Part shown: piece by piece, positions 48,101-56,445 of the stretch
Position numbering within the stretch: the stretch's first letter is position 1
Layout: each line of letters opens with the position of its first letter
Origin: Sphaerotilus uruguayifluvii
GTDB lineage: Bacteria > Pseudomonadota > Gammaproteobacteria > Burkholderiales > Burkholderiaceae_C
Assembly (NCBI RefSeq): GCF_013294065.1
Contig: NZ_JABSNM010000003.1
Span: 229,459-289,372 of the forward strand
Direction of reading: 5' to 3'
DNA: 59,914 nt
Notes under the pieces: model-generated
The model's input: the letters and a program-made list of their open reading frames with translations, nothing else
The model's database searches: none
What the model was told of the DNA's origin: nothing
Translations under genes and position numbers: made by a program

Positions 48101-48871
48101 CAGCTCACCTTCGGCGAGGCGGTCGACAGCCCCGACGCGACGAAGCTGCCGGTGCGGCTGGCGGTGGCGCTGCTGAGCGACCGCCACGGCGTCATCGACC
48201 TGGATCTGCCGATCGGCGGCTCGCTGAACGACCCGCAGTTCAGCGTCTTCGGCCTGGTGCTCAAGGTCCTCGGCAACGTGCTGACCAAGGCGCTGACCGC
48301 GCCGTTCTCGCTGCTGTCGGGCGGCAGCGGCGAGGACCTGAGCCGGGTGGCCTTCCTGCCCGGACTGGCGCAGCTTCAGCCCGACGCGCCGGCGCTGCTC
48401 GACCGCGTCGCGCGCTCGCTGGCGGACCGGCCGGCCCTGACGGTGACGCTGGCCGGCGAGGCCGACCGCGAGGCCGAGCGCGCCGCCTGGCAGGCCGCGG
48501 CGCTGGAGCGCCGGCTGCAGGCGCTGCACCGGCGCGAGCTGGCCCGCGCCGGCGCGCGCGCCGATCTCGCCGACGAGACCGCCCGAGCGATGACCGATGC
48601 CGAGCGCCAGCGCCTGCTCGCGCTGCTGGTGACGCAGCGGCTCAAGGGCGGCGTGCCCGCCGGCAGCACCGCCACCGCCGCGCTGGCCGCGGCCGAGCCG
48701 GTCGACGACGAGGACTGGCGCGAGCTGGCCACCGCGCGCGCCGAGGCGGTGCGCGACGCGCTGCGCGAGCGCGGCCTGGCCAACGAGCGGGTCTTCGTCG
48801 CCGCGCCGAAGCTGCTGGCGGGACAGGCCGGCGGGTCGCCGCAGGTCGGCATGACGCTGTCGGCGCGCTGA
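45134..48871 (+). CDS. DUF748 / AsmA-like large envelope protein
   Basis: A 1245-residue protein with one N-terminal membrane helix (about residues 24-44, IALGGLLLLWLLSWLALPPL) and a very long periplasmic part. The start PPLLKSLVETQASQALGRPV is a typical AsmA/DUF748 opening. Repeated beta-strand modules carry segments such as LDLARDAQGRLNLARL and LERDAQGRLNLADWL. Ala/Pro-rich linkers separate them. The last 180 residues (from VAFLPGLAQLQPDAPALLDR) look like an OmpA-ish peptidoglycan-binding-type domain. Such proteins are thought to form phospholipid-transfer bridges between membranes; this role is inferred from family. It is divergent from thiC. Confidence 0.9.
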   Translation: MTSDAPEDTRPAPTPPARARRLLRAAAIALGGLLLLWLLSWLALPPLLKSLVETQASQALGRPVTLERVRFRPWAMDLAIERLRIGAAAGTTPAEPLLEVARLHADLDAASLWQLAPVVAALEIEAPALRLTRTAEGRYDIDDLIARLAAPSPAPQPDRGPARFALHNLRLSGGSVRFDDRPTGQVHQLGELTLTLPFLSTLPSQVEIEVAPRLAFVLDGARFDSQAQGRPFAPHRTTQASFSLPQLDLAPWLGHWPAALPVRLLRGRIGTELKLDFDAPAGATPVVRLSGRVQAQELAFADRDGHALLGWNDLDIALRDVQPLARRLAFGAITLDGLTLDLARDAQGRLNLARLAAPDSPTPAAAPAPQASAAASAAIAPEAPAWQVSVEALALHDTRIGWQDATTQPAARLALERLSLETGALAWPMQQPARLKLEAALAAPARGTLAVEGQADPGAADLALKIDALGLEAFAPYLRPVLKPRLDGRLAAQARLRWQAGDAPALNIALERGELTALKLSTPDAPAATPPLAALERLEIEAGQIDLNARQVEIGRLRLLQPSTRLERDAQGRLNLADWLAAPPATPASAPAAVEPPTPGWSLRLGTLQLEDGRLGWRDLQPEDDVALEIERLQLGVQDLQWRGDRLGAPLRWQLAADLRGEGGTRRAGPTAPVIDARGQLALEPLAVSARLKLQALPLHLLAPYAPPMPGVELVRARLGWDGELTLRQPAAGLQLALRGDGRLADLQLHTRQRGGSASSGSTEGDDGAELLSWQTLSLQGLDVALQPGARPKVRLRETALDGLFARLMITPEGRFNLRDAGERPVAVTSAPAAASAAASAASAPASRPAAGTPAELPVDLDIGPTRLSRARIDFEDRFIRPNYSADLDDLHGQLGAWRSGSREMATLTLAGKVARTGDLSVSGRLQPLASPPALDIQARASDIELAPLSPYSGKYAGYGIERGKLSMDVAYRIDESGRLDATNRLVLNQLTFGEAVDSPDATKLPVRLAVALLSDRHGVIDLDLPIGGSLNDPQFSVFGLVLKVLGNVLTKALTAPFSLLSGGSGEDLSRVAFLPGLAQLQPDAPALLDRVARSLADRPALTVTLAGEADREAERAAWQAAALERRLQALHRRELARAGARADLADETARAMTDAERQRLLALLVTQRLKGGVPAGSTATAALAAAEPVDDEDWRELATARAEAVRDALRERGLANERVFVAAPKLLAGQAGGSPQVGMTLSAR

Positions 48872-48899
48872 AGGCGCCACGCCCCCCCCGGAGACGACG

Positions 48900-49388
48900 A
48901 TGCTGGCAAGAGGCTTGCGCGCGCTGCTGCACTGGACGGTCGGCCTGGTGCTGCTGTTCGAGGAATGGGGCTGGGAGCCGCTGGCGCGGTGGGCGGCCCG
49001 GCTCGCGCGGCTGCCGCTGCTGGGCCGGCTGGAGGCCCGGATCGCGGGGCTGTCGCCGCACGCGGCGCTGGCGGTGTTCGCGCTGCCGGGGCTGATGCTG
49101 CTGCCGGTCAAGCTCGGCGCGGTCGCGCTGGTCGCGCAGGGCCATGTGGTGGCCGGCATCGCGCTGATCGTCGCGGCCAAGCTGGTCGGCACCGCGCTGG
49201 TGGCGCGGCTGTACCAGCTGGTGCAGCCGGCGCTGCTGCAGCTGGCCTGGTTCGCGCGGCTGCACGCGCGCTGGATCGCCTGGAAGGCGATGGTGCTGGC
49301 ACGGCTGCGCGCCTCGGTGCCGTGGCGCGTCGCGCGGGCGATGCGCCGGCAGCTCCGGCGCCGCACCCGGCGCTGGCTGCGCGACTGA
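48900..49388 (+). CDS. Hypothetical membrane protein
   Basis: A 162-residue protein with two or three hydrophobic stretches (LHWTVGLVLLFEEWG, AALAVFALPGLMLLPVKLG and VAGIALIVAAKLVGTALVA) and a highly basic C-terminus (MRRQLRRRTRRWLRD). No family was recognised. It starts 28 bp after the DUF748 stop, with GGAGA upstream, so the two are probably co-transcribed and both are envelope proteins. Confidence 0.75.
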   Translation: MLARGLRALLHWTVGLVLLFEEWGWEPLARWAARLARLPLLGRLEARIAGLSPHAALAVFALPGLMLLPVKLGAVALVAQGHVVAGIALIVAAKLVGTALVARLYQLVQPALLQLAWFARLHARWIAWKAMVLARLRASVPWRVARAMRRQLRRRTRRWLRD

Positions 49389-49407
49389 CCGCCCCGCACG
49401 AGGCCGA

Positions 49408-50547
49408 TCAGCCGCGCAGCCGCCGCCCCAGCCCCTTCAGGAAGGCCACCGGCGCCAGCTTCGAGTGCAGGTTCCAGACCGACAGGCGCTGCGTCTGGAT
49501 GCAGTCGTCGTACCAGGACATCACCGAGGCGGCGGCCGGCTGCGGCTCGCGCAGGTTGACCAGCCGGCTCTCGGTCGCGGTGGTGCCGAAGCCGTGCTGC
49601 AGCGCCTCGAGCAGCAGCAGCAGGCTGGGCGTCTGCGCCGCGCGCGCCGGGTCGAAGCAGGCATGGCGCTCGATCCAGACATGCCCGCTGCGCAGGCGCA
49701 GCAGGCCGGCGGCCTCGCCCTGCTCGACGCTGCCGAGCAGCCAGACCGCCGCATCGCCGTCGGCCGCCAGGCGCGGCAGCCAGTCGCGGTAGAAGGCGAC
49801 GCGGCGCTCGTCGCCGCCGATCGTCACGCCGTTGTCCTGCTCGCGCAGGCCGGCCTCGAGCGCGAGGTAGCGATCGAAGGCGGCCAGGATGTCCTGCGGC
49901 GTGTCGGCCACCGCCACGCACAGCCGCGGCATCGCCGCGGCAAGCTGCTGGCGGGCCTGCAGGCGCTGCTCGCGCAGGGTTTCGGGCCGGCGCGTCAGGT
50001 GCGCGTTCCAGCTGCCGTCCAGGCGCTGGAAGGTCGACAGCACGTCGTCGTGCACCTCCGCATGGAAGCCCGCCCCCGGCTCGGCCAGCTCGCGCAGCGG
50101 CCAGCAGTCCGGCTCGAGCTCGCGCAGGTCCAGCACCTGCCAGTCGGCCCGGTTCGCCTTCAGATGACGCCACAGCGCCGCCCAGACCGCGTCGGCGTCG
50201 TCGAGCGCGAGCACGCCGGGGCGGTCGCCCTCCAGGATGCCGATCTGGCGCAGCACCTTCAGCGTCATGCCGTAGTGGCGCTCGCTGGTGCGCAGCAGCG
50301 GCAGCACGCCGACCAGGCGCTCGTCGTCGGCACGCACCGTCATGACATGCAGCTCGTCGCCGGCGCCGAGCAGGTGGCGCGCGGCCAGCTGCACATGGCG
50401 CCAGCGCACGAAGGGGCTGCCATGCACCGCGCGGCGCTCGAGCATTTCCCAGTCGGTGCGCAGCGCGGTCAGCCCGTCGGTGTCGCGCACGACGCTGACG
50501 GCCAGTTCGGTGGCGGAGGCCAGGGGGGCAGGAGCGGAGACGTTCAT
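49408..50547 (-). CDS. GNAT-fold acetyltransferase (BcsL/Acetyltransf_6-like)
   Basis: A 379-residue protein resembling the double-GNAT Acetyltransf_6 family, in which related proteins act in exopolysaccharide or lipid modification. Relevant segments are GSPFVRWRHVQLAARHLLG, LVGVLPLLRTSER and the C-terminal WLLGSVEQGEAAGLLRL and LLLLLEALQHGFG. It has no signal peptide. Its start overlaps the stop of the upstream MFS-PlsC gene (ATGA), which suggests a shared role in modifying a lipid or an envelope molecule. The substrate is unknown. Confidence 0.8.
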   Translation of the reverse strand: MNVSAPAPLASATELAVSVVRDTDGLTALRTDWEMLERRAVHGSPFVRWRHVQLAARHLLGAGDELHVMTVRADDERLVGVLPLLRTSERHYGMTLKVLRQIGILEGDRPGVLALDDADAVWAALWRHLKANRADWQVLDLRELEPDCWPLRELAEPGAGFHAEVHDDVLSTFQRLDGSWNAHLTRRPETLREQRLQARQQLAAAMPRLCVAVADTPQDILAAFDRYLALEAGLREQDNGVTIGGDERRVAFYRDWLPRLAADGDAAVWLLGSVEQGEAAGLLRLRSGHVWIERHACFDPARAAQTPSLLLLLEALQHGFGTTATESRLVNLREPQPAAASVMSWYDDCIQTQRLSVWNLHSKLAPVAFLKGLGRRLRG

Positions 50548-52496
50548 GGAGTCGATGGTCTGGAAAGGGAATGGGTGTCGAGCAGCCGCTGCACCTGCTG
50601 CTGCAGCCGCTCCGGCGTGACCTCGGCGGGCGGCACCGGCGCGGCCGCGGCCACGCCGATGCGGCTGGACAGGCCGCGGCGCAGCGGCCGCGCCAGCGCG
50701 CGGCCCCCCTCGATGCGCGAGAAGCTCGAGCCCCACAGGTCGAGCAGCGCCACCGGCACGACCGGCACCGGATCGCGCTCGAGGATCTTGGCGATGCCGC
50801 CGCGGAAGGGCTGCAGCCGGCCGTCGCGGGTGATGCCGCCCTCGGGGAAGATGCCCAGCAGGTCGCCCTCCTTCAGCACCTTCGAGGCCGCGTCGAAGGC
50901 GTGCTGGTAGACGGCCGGATCCTCCTTCTGCGGCGCCACCGGGATCGCGCCGGCCAGCCGGAACAGCGCGCCCAGCACCGGGGTGGCGAAGATGCGGTGG
51001 TCCATCAGGAAGCGGATCGGTCGCGGGCTGGCCGCGGCCAGCACCAGCGCATCGACGAAGCTCACATGGTTGGCGGCGATGACCGCCGGCCCCTCGGCCG
51101 GAATGTGCTCGGCGCCGATCACCCGCAGCCGGTAGACGACATGGGTCAGCACGAAGGCGGCGAAGCGCAGCAGGTATTCCGGCACCAGCAGGAAGATGTA
51201 GCCCGCCACCAGCGCGTTGGCCAGGCCGGTGGCCAGGAAGACCTGCGGCACGCTGGCGCCGGCCGACAGCATCGCGCCGGCCAGCAGGGAGCTGGCGATC
51301 ATGAACAGCGCGTTGAGGATGTTGTTGGCGGCGATGATGCGCGCGCGGTGGCTCTTCGGGGCGCGCAGCTGGATCAGCGCGTACATCGGCACGCTGTAGA
51401 GGCCGGCCGACAGCGCCATCAGCGCCAGGTCGAGCATCACCCGCCAGTGCGCCGGCTGCGCCAGGAAGCCCGCCACGCCCCAGGGCGCGGCCGGCGCGGC
51501 CAGGCCGCTCGACGCGAAGTACAGGTCGACCGCGAACACCGTCATGCCGATCGCGCCCAGCGGCACCAGGCCGATCTCGACATGGCGGCGCGACAGCACC
51601 TCGCACAGCAGCGAGCCCGTGCCGATGCCCAGCGAGAACACCACCAGCAGCAGCGAGGCCACCCGCTCGTCGCCGTGCAGCACCTCCTTGGCGAAGGACG
51701 GGAACTGGCTCAGGAAGACCGCGCCGAAGAACCACATCCACGAGATGCCCAGCAGCGAGCGGAACACGACGATGTTGCCGTGCGCGAGCTTCAGGTTGCG
51801 CCAGGTCTCGGTCAGCGGGTTCAGGTTGATGCGCAGGCCCGGATCGGTCGCCGGCGTCGGCGGCACCTGCTGCGCGACCAGCCGGCCCAGCAGCGCCAGC
51901 GCCACGCAGGCCGCCGCCACCGCCGCCGGCCCCGTGCCGGACAGGCCGATCAGCAGGCCGCCGGCGACATTGCCGAGCAGGATGGCCACGAAGGTGCCCA
52001 TCTCGACCATGCCGTTGCCGCCGGTGAGCTCGCGCTCGGACAGGTGCTGCGGCAGGTAGGCGAACTTGACCGGGCCGAACAGCGTCGAGTGCAGCCCCAT
52101 GCCGAAGACGCAGGCCAGCAGCGTGGCCACCCGCACCGTGTCGTCGCCCTGCACGAAGGCCCAGCCGGCCAGCGCCATGATGCCGATCTCGAGCGACTTG
52201 ACGAAGCGCATCAGCAGCGCCTTGTCGAGCTTGTCGGCCAGCTGCCCGGCGGTGGCCGAGAACAGCACGAAGGGCAGGATGAACAGCGCCCCGATCGCCA
52301 GCCCGGCCAGCGCCGGCGGCAGCCAGGCCAGCTGCACCTGGTAGGTCACCAGCACCGTGAAGGCGAACTTGAACAGGTTGTCGTTGGCCGCCCCCAGGAA
52401 CTGGGTCCAGAAGAAGGGCGCGAAGCGGCGCTGGCCGAGCAGGGCGAACTGGCTCGGCTCGGCGGCAGGCGTTGACGGGGTGTCGGAGGACATCAT
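50544..52496 (-). CDS. MFS transporter - acyltransferase (PlsC) fusion
   Basis: A 650-residue fusion. The N-terminal 420 residues form a 12-helix MFS permease of the LplT lysophospholipid-flippase type (FWTQFLGAANDNLFKFAFTV is a recognisable start). A PlsC acyltransferase follows, with catalytic NHVSFVD and FPEGGITRDG. The third domain of the common LplT-PlsC-Aas proteins, the acyl-ACP synthetase, is missing. The likely role is import and re-acylation of lysophospholipids at the inner membrane. It overlaps the GNAT gene at 50544-50547. Confidence 0.9.
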   Translation of the reverse strand: MMSSDTPSTPAAEPSQFALLGQRRFAPFFWTQFLGAANDNLFKFAFTVLVTYQVQLAWLPPALAGLAIGALFILPFVLFSATAGQLADKLDKALLMRFVKSLEIGIMALAGWAFVQGDDTVRVATLLACVFGMGLHSTLFGPVKFAYLPQHLSERELTGGNGMVEMGTFVAILLGNVAGGLLIGLSGTGPAAVAAACVALALLGRLVAQQVPPTPATDPGLRINLNPLTETWRNLKLAHGNIVVFRSLLGISWMWFFGAVFLSQFPSFAKEVLHGDERVASLLLVVFSLGIGTGSLLCEVLSRRHVEIGLVPLGAIGMTVFAVDLYFASSGLAAPAAPWGVAGFLAQPAHWRVMLDLALMALSAGLYSVPMYALIQLRAPKSHRARIIAANNILNALFMIASSLLAGAMLSAGASVPQVFLATGLANALVAGYIFLLVPEYLLRFAAFVLTHVVYRLRVIGAEHIPAEGPAVIAANHVSFVDALVLAAASPRPIRFLMDHRIFATPVLGALFRLAGAIPVAPQKEDPAVYQHAFDAASKVLKEGDLLGIFPEGGITRDGRLQPFRGGIAKILERDPVPVVPVALLDLWGSSFSRIEGGRALARPLRRGLSSRIGVAAAAPVPPAEVTPERLQQQVQRLLDTHSLSRPSTP

Positions 52497-52609
52497 CGCG
52501 ATCGGGCTTCAGGCGCACGGCGGGTGCCGTGCCGATGATCGCGGCAATCCGGAAAAAGCCGCGCGCGGAAAGAACGGTTTTGCCGGTTCAGTTCTGTTCC
52601 GGCGGCCGC

Positions 52610-53428
52610 TCAGGGCACCGAGGGCAGCGTCTGCGCCGGACTGGCCAGACCCGCACTCTGCACGAAGCGGAAGACGGAGTCGACGGTCACGGTGTCGATG
52701 CGGTCGGCGAAGCGCTGCGCGTTCGGGTGATCGTCGAAGGCGATGTGCGCGCTGCCGACGCGCGCGCCCAGGCGCTTCATCGCGTCGATGCGCAGCGTCG
52801 TCGGCACATAGCCCTTGAACTGCAGCCAGGCCTGCGCGCGGGCGCGGTCGGTCGCGGAGGGCTCCATCGCCAGCGCCAGCGTCTCCAGCGCCCACTGGTT
52901 GCTCTGCTGGTAGCGGGTCGCCCACGGAAAGGCGACCATGCTGTAGGCCGGCTCGTGCAGCGTGGCCGCGCGGGCGTTGTCCTCCAGCAGCGGGCGCAGC
53001 GCCTTCTGCGCGGCCGGCGCCAGCACCTGCACGCCGGCCTCGAAGCGGTAGAGATCGTCCGAGAAGAACTCCGCCAGCCCCTGGCGGTACAGCGCCGACT
53101 CGGCGGTGCCGCAGTGGTTGAGCTTGTGCACCACCCGCCAGGCCCTGGCGCGCTCGTCGCGGTAGGCGTAGCCCAGGTGCGACCACTGCACGCCGTAGGC
53201 ATCGAGGTTCTGGCCGCGCCGCGCCAGCAGCACCACCCCGGCGCCGCTGGTGTCGAGCCAGCGCGCGGTGCGCTCGGCCAGTTCCAGCGAGCGCACCAGC
53301 GTCTCGGTGCTGACCGGCTTCGTCTCGCAGCCGCGACCGGCCTGCGCCGGCGGGCTCGTCGTCGCCAGCAGCGCACCGGCCACCACCAGGACGGCCAGGG
53401 CCGGATTCAGGGCAGGCGCGGCGTTCAT
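52610..53428 (-). CDS. DUF2145 family exported protein
   Basis: A 272-residue protein with a cleavable signal peptide (ALAVLVVAGALLATTSPPAQA). The core matches DUF2145: VVLLARRGQNLDAYGVQWSH, then NHCGTAESALYRQGLAEFF. Cys34 and Cys107, approximately, may form a disulfide. Function of the family is unknown. It overlaps the stop of the upstream gene at 53425-53428 (ATGA), so it belongs to a short operon with the next two genes. Confidence 0.85.
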   Translation of the reverse strand: MNAAPALNPALAVLVVAGALLATTSPPAQAGRGCETKPVSTETLVRSLELAERTARWLDTSGAGVVLLARRGQNLDAYGVQWSHLGYAYRDERARAWRVVHKLNHCGTAESALYRQGLAEFFSDDLYRFEAGVQVLAPAAQKALRPLLEDNARAATLHEPAYSMVAFPWATRYQQSNQWALETLALAMEPSATDRARAQAWLQFKGYVPTTLRIDAMKRLGARVGSAHIAFDDHPNAQRFADRIDTVTVDSVFRFVQSAGLASPAQTLPSVP

Positions 53429-53868
53429 CGCGAGATCCTTTCATGGTGCAGCAGCGCGGCGCCGCGCTCGCTGGGCAGGAAGCACAGCGCCCGGCCAGCG
53501 CTCGACAGGATCCAGCCGGCGCTGATCGCGGTCACGAGGACCGCGGTGCCGGCGACCATCGAGGCCGCCTCGACGCCGGCGGCGCTGAAGTTCAGCACCA
53601 CCCGCGCGCCGTCCGAGGCCCGCTCGAGCACCCAGACCGTGCCGGAGGCCACCACCTGCACGCTGACCACCGTCAGCACCGCTCCGGCGGCCAGCACCGC
53701 CGAGGGCGCCGTCACCGACACCGCCACCGGCACGCCGATCGACAGCCCGGACGAGGCCGCGCTCGCCTCCGATTCGCCGCGCGCCGCGGCCGGCCCGGTC
53801 ACGCCCAGCAGCAGCGCCAGGCTCAGGGTCAGGGCCTGCGCGGCCCGATGCGTTCTGCTCGTCTTCAT
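53425..53868 (-). CDS. Exported small hypothetical protein
   Basis: A 147-residue protein with a signal peptide (TLSLALLLGVTGPAAARG). The mature part has long uncharged stretches (VLAAGAVLTVVSVQVVASG and VAGTAVLVTAISAGWILSSAG) and a C-terminus SERGAALLHHERISR. No family was recognised. AGGAGAAGCAGG precedes ATG 53868. It is translationally coupled to DUF2145 and so probably works with it. Confidence 0.75.
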   Translation of the reverse strand: MKTSRTHRAAQALTLSLALLLGVTGPAAARGESEASAASSGLSIGVPVAVSVTAPSAVLAAGAVLTVVSVQVVASGTVWVLERASDGARVVLNFSAAGVEAASMVAGTAVLVTAISAGWILSSAGRALCFLPSERGAALLHHERISR

Positions 53869-53894
53869 CCTGCTTCTCCTTGCTGGATCACGGT

Positions 53895-54386
53895 TCAACG
53901 TTCGGCTTCCCAGGCGTCGCGCAGCGTCTTGGCCAGCGTGAACACCGACGAGATCAGGTAGAGCCAGCTCACGCCGAGGTAGGCCTTCCAGACGTCGTCG
54001 ACCTGCATGCGCCACAGGCCCCAGGCGGTCAGGCCCATCGCCATCGCGAAGCCGCCGCGCACCACCCAGGCCCACATCGGCGTGTCGGCATCCGGGCGGC
54101 TCTCGCGGTCGCGGACGAACTTCGACAGCACGAAGGCCGAGCACAGGCAGAACAGGTAGCCCATCACCATGAAGGCGCGGTCCAGGCTCTGGCCCGGCAG
54201 GCCGGCCAGGCCGCCGGCACACAGCGCCACCGCCAGGCCGAAGGAGATCCAGACCTGGGCGCGCCAGGCGCGGCTGTCGCGCTGCGGACGGCCGGACGAC
54301 AGGCGGCGAGAGCGGACCGCGGGCAGTTCGGTCGGCAGGTCGGCGGCGGTCGGGGCGGACGGGGCGGACGCGGTGGCGGAGGACAT
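53895..54386 (-). CDS. YiaA/YiaB-like inner membrane protein
   Basis: A 163-residue protein with a 45-residue polar N-terminus, then two pairs of membrane helices (WISFGLAVALCAGGLAGLPG, FMVMGYLFCLCSAFVLSKF, VRGGFAMAMGLTAWGLW and LGVSWLYLISSVFTLAKTL). The pattern fits the YiaA/B family of unknown function. It is separated from the next gene in the operon by 26 bp and is divergent from the XRE regulator, sharing the inverted repeat at 54488-54508. Confidence 0.85.
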   Translation of the reverse strand: MSSATASAPSAPTAADLPTELPAVRSRRLSSGRPQRDSRAWRAQVWISFGLAVALCAGGLAGLPGQSLDRAFMVMGYLFCLCSAFVLSKFVRDRESRPDADTPMWAWVVRGGFAMAMGLTAWGLWRMQVDDVWKAYLGVSWLYLISSVFTLAKTLRDAWEAER

Positions 54387-54487
54387 GGCGTGGACCTTTC
54401 GGTGCGTGCGTTGAAGATGGGCTCATGGTGCGCCGACGGCCCGCCGGGTTCAACGACATGCCCCGATCGGCTGCCCCAATCCACCTT

Positions 54488-54508
54488 GGGTATCATCAGA
54501 CGATACCC
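54488..54508. promoter_or_regulatory. Inverted repeat operator candidate
   Basis: GGGTATC (54488-54494) and GATACCC (54502-54508) are perfect 7-bp arms around a 7-nt spacer. It lies 20 bp before the XRE start in the 142-bp divergent gap, which makes it a likely binding site for this or another dimeric regulator. Confidence 0.6.
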
Positions 54509-54528
54509 GACCACCCTCCACCCCGACG

Positions 54529-55263
54529 ATGAGCAGCACCGCCGACCTGATCCGCCTCCTGAAGACCGAGCTCCGCGGCGCCGGCATCACCTACGCGCAG
54601 CTCGGGCAGGAGCTCGGGCTGGCCGAATCCAGCGTCAAGCGCATGTTCGCGCAGGGCGACATGCCGCTGTCGCGCATCGACGCGATCTGCCGGGTGCTGC
54701 GCACCGACTTCGCCGAGCTCTCGCGCCGGCTCGCCGACGAGCAGCCCGCGCGCATGGAGCTGACGCAGGAGCAGGAGCGCGCCGTCGTGGCCGACCGGCG
54801 CCTGCTGCTGGCGGCGATCTGCTGCCTGAGCCAGTGGACCTTCGAGCAGATGCTCGCCAGCTACCGCTACGAGCCGGCCGAGCTGGTGGGGCTGCTGCTG
54901 CAGCTCGACCGGCTGGGCATCATCGAGCTGCGCGAGCACAACCGCTACCGGCTCAAGGTCAGCAAGACCTTCCGCTGGCGTCCGCACGGGCCGGTGATGC
55001 AGTTCTTCCGCGCCGAGGTGGTTCCGGACTATTTCCGCGGCGGCTTCGACGGCGAGGGCGAGCAGCTGATGCTGGTGCACGGCGAGATCAACCGCGCGCT
55101 GGCGCCGGTCTTCAACGAGCGCCTGGCGCGCATCGGCGCCGACTTCGCGCGCCAGCACCTGGCCGACCAGCGCCTGCCCGAGGACCAGAAGCAGCCCTTC
55201 ACGATGGTGCTGGGCATGCGCTCGTGGCTGTTCGGGCCGTTCCGCGATCTGCGTCGGCCGTAA
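54529..55263 (+). CDS. XRE-family transcriptional regulator
   Basis: A 244-residue regulator. An N-terminal HTH (ITYAQLGQELGLAESSVKRM) covers residues about 19-60. A larger C-terminal domain (about 90-244) follows, with RYEPAELVGLLLQLDRLGIIEL that may itself be a winged helix. No known ligand-binding motif is visible. It is divergent from the yiaAB-like operon and preceded by an inverted repeat, so autoregulation and control of the operon are plausible. Confidence 0.85.
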   Translation: MSSTADLIRLLKTELRGAGITYAQLGQELGLAESSVKRMFAQGDMPLSRIDAICRVLRTDFAELSRRLADEQPARMELTQEQERAVVADRRLLLAAICCLSQWTFEQMLASYRYEPAELVGLLLQLDRLGIIELREHNRYRLKVSKTFRWRPHGPVMQFFRAEVVPDYFRGGFDGEGEQLMLVHGEINRALAPVFNERLARIGADFARQHLADQRLPEDQKQPFTMVLGMRSWLFGPFRDLRRP

Positions 55264-55350
55264 GGCCAGCGCGCCCCTGGGCAGGCCAGAATCGGCCCTT
55301 TTCCTCTTGCATTGCCCTCCACTCCTGCAGCGACGAGCACGACAAGCACA

Positions 55351-56379
55351 ATGGCCAGCACGATCAAGGATGTCGCCCGCCTGGCGGGCGTGGGTGTCGG
55401 AACTGCCTCGCGGGTGATCTCGGGCAAGGGCCCGGTCGCGCCGGAGACGGCCGCACGGGTGCAGCAGGCCATCGAGACGCTGGGCTTCCGGCCCTCGAGC
55501 ATCGCGCGCGCGCTGTCGCGCAAGAGCCTGGACATGCTGGGCGTGTACGTGCCGCAGTACCAGGGCCTGTTCCACGGCGCGGTGCTCGAGACGATCGGGC
55601 GCGAGCTGCGCGAGGTCGACCGCCACATGGTCACCGCCAGCGGCGGCGCCTGCGGCGACGCGCGGCTGCAGGCGCTCGACGGCATCGACTTCCTGCGCCA
55701 GCGCGAATGCGACGGCCTGCTGCTGATGAGCCACGAGCTGCACGACGACGACCTCCGCCAGCTGCATGCGCAGATGCCGCAGATCGCGGTGCTCAACCGC
55801 ATCGTGCCCGGGCTGGAATCGGTGTGCTTCTCGAGCGACCACGAGCTCGGCGGCCGGCTGGCCGCGCAGTGCCTGCTCGAGGCCGGGCACCGCGAGGTCG
55901 CCATCATCAGCGGCCCGCACCATGCGCCCGACAACGAGGCGCGGCTGCACGGCTTTCTCGACACGCTCGGCGCGGCCGGCGTGCGGGTGCCCTCCGAGCG
56001 CATCATCACCGGCGACTTCACGCCGGCCTCCGGGCGGGCGGCCGCCGAGGCGCTGCTGGCGCGCTGCGGCCCGGCGCCCCTGCCTTTCTCGGCGCTGTTC
56101 TGCGCCAACGACCCGATGGCCATCGCGGCGATCAGCGTGCTCGCGGCCGCCGGACTGCGCGTGCCCGAGGACCTGTCGGTGGTCGGCTACGACGACTGCG
56201 AGTTCGCCGCGCATGTCTGGCCGGCGCTCACCACGGTGCGCATCGACATCGGCGCGGTCGCCACGCAGGCCACGCGCGACCTGATCAACCGCTGCTACGG
56301 CCGCGACCGCCCGGTGATCCGCGACGTCGCGCCCGAGCTGGTGCGGCGGCAGTCGGTGCGTCGGGTCGACGCGGCCTGA
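55351..56379 (+). CDS. LacI-family transcriptional regulator
   Basis: A 342-residue LacI/GalR regulator. The HTH TIKDVARLAGVGVGTASRVI is at residues 4-23, the hinge helix follows near 50-60, and the periplasmic-binding-like domain includes GRLAAQCLLEAGHREVAIISG and VPEDLSVVGYDDCEFA. The effector is probably a sugar or related compound, which is not deducible from sequence. Start at ATG 55351; the upstream ATG at 55312 would give an atypical extension. The neighbouring genes offer no sugar pathway. Confidence 0.93.
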   Translation: MASTIKDVARLAGVGVGTASRVISGKGPVAPETAARVQQAIETLGFRPSSIARALSRKSLDMLGVYVPQYQGLFHGAVLETIGRELREVDRHMVTASGGACGDARLQALDGIDFLRQRECDGLLLMSHELHDDDLRQLHAQMPQIAVLNRIVPGLESVCFSSDHELGGRLAAQCLLEAGHREVAIISGPHHAPDNEARLHGFLDTLGAAGVRVPSERIITGDFTPASGRAAAEALLARCGPAPLPFSALFCANDPMAIAAISVLAAAGLRVPEDLSVVGYDDCEFAAHVWPALTTVRIDIGAVATQATRDLINRCYGRDRPVIRDVAPELVRRQSVRRVDAA

Positions 56380-56445
56380 GGGGAAATGGGCCGGGGCGTA
56401 CAGTCCGGAAACTCCGTCACCCGGGCCCGCCGGCCCGCCCCGACC

